Positions 63,765-64,000 of a stretch of 64,000 nt of DNA are shown piece after piece. The stretch is from Brevundimonas naejangsanensis (lineage in GTDB: Bacteria > Pseudomonadota > Alphaproteobacteria > Caulobacterales > Caulobacteraceae). The number at the start of each line of letters is the position of its first letter. Position 1 is the first letter of the stretch. A model generated the notes under the pieces. The model was not told where the DNA came from. It was given only the letters and a program-made list of their open reading frames with translations, and ran no database searches. Position numbers and translations under genes: made by a program. The stretch covers positions 2,098,501 through 2,162,500 of the forward strand of contig NZ_CP032707.1 in the NCBI RefSeq assembly GCF_003627995.1, in the 5' to 3' direction.

Positions 63765-64000
63765 ATGACCGATATCGCAAGGCGCGCGTCCGCGCCCCGG
63801 CACCTGTGGCTGGTCGGCGTGGTGTCGCTGCTGTGGAACGGCTTCGGCGCCTACGACTACATCCAGACCAATATGCGCGGAGAGGCCTATATGCGGGCCT
63901 CGGGCTTCGGCGACGCCGCCGTGGCCTATTTCTTCGCCATGCCGACCTGGATGTACGTGCCCTGGACCATGGGCGTGTGGGGCGCGGTTCTGGGCTCGCT
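63765..64000 (+). CDS. Membrane protein, N-terminal part (runs off the window)
   Basis: 78 codons are visible. The peptide shows two hydrophobic helices (LWLVGVVSLLWNGFGAYDY and WMYVPWTMGVWGAVLGS) around a short loop, like a small family of four-helix alphaproteobacterial membrane proteins of unknown function. GGGAGG precedes the ATG. A 14-bp palindrome (CGAGGCTAGCCTCG, 63723-63736) lies 29 bp upstream. Confidence 0.7.
   Translation, partial: MTDIARRASAPRHLWLVGVVSLLWNGFGAYDYIQTNMRGEAYMRASGFGDAAVAYFFAMPTWMYVPWTMGVWGAVLGS

Overview
The window is high-GC alphaproteobacterial chromosome, most likely Caulobacterales and probably Brevundimonas. This rests on the GC-rich codon use, the tRNA-Trp/secE/nusG/rplK order, an FnrL-type regulator and the protein sequences themselves. 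No phage genes, transposases, rRNA genes or CRISPR arrays were seen. 

Layout. (1) 1-6022 is a micro-oxic respiration block: a partial divergent gene, cydA-cydB-cydX (cytochrome bd oxidase), ompW, an FNR-type regulator with four candidate [4Fe-4S] cysteines, a small GNAT-like gene and a PNPOx-like gene. Three FNR-type boxes sit in front of these genes. (2) 6158-13989 holds tRNA-Trp, secE, nusG, rplK, rplA, then non-ribosomal genes (TPR-Asp hydroxylase, DUF47, a frame-disrupted pit, Nudix, DUF2059), then rplJ and rplL. (3) 14119-18921 carries three minus-strand genes (two M61 peptidases and an FKBP lipoprotein) that separate rplL from rpoB. (4) 19380-34238 holds rpoB, rpoC, a Pro-rich TonB-like protein on the minus strand, then rpsL-rpsG-fusA-tuf. 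(5) 34587-38566 is an accessory island between tuf and rpsJ (CelD-like GNAT, JmjC/cupin-8 protein, GIN-domain protein, outer-membrane barrel). (6) 39134-54216 is the S10, spc and alpha ribosomal run from rpsJ to rplQ, with a TonB-domain gene between adk and rpsM. (7) 54347-64000 holds GNAT, an ABC exporter pair, an NPP-type phosphodiesterase, an MFS exporter, a DegP-like protease, three VOC proteins, rarA and a partial membrane protein.

How it fits together. The core is the translation/transcription supercluster (ribosomal proteins, EF-G, EF-Tu, RNA polymerase, SecE/SecY, NusG, Adk), broken at several joints by cargo with its own terminators and promoters. Cargo joints and intergenic gaps carry two families of GC-rich palindromic repeats, several arranged as inverted pairs (REPIN-like). 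Housekeeping promoters that can be proposed by eye (TTGAC-type -35, 16-17 nt spacer) precede rpsL, rpsJ and rpsM. The most interesting points are the compact FNR-box module, the one-base frame break in pit, a duplicated tuf 3' end, a promoter-terminator pair in the rpsL leader, palindromic repeats inside the spc operon, and two putative oxygenases located among the translation genes.
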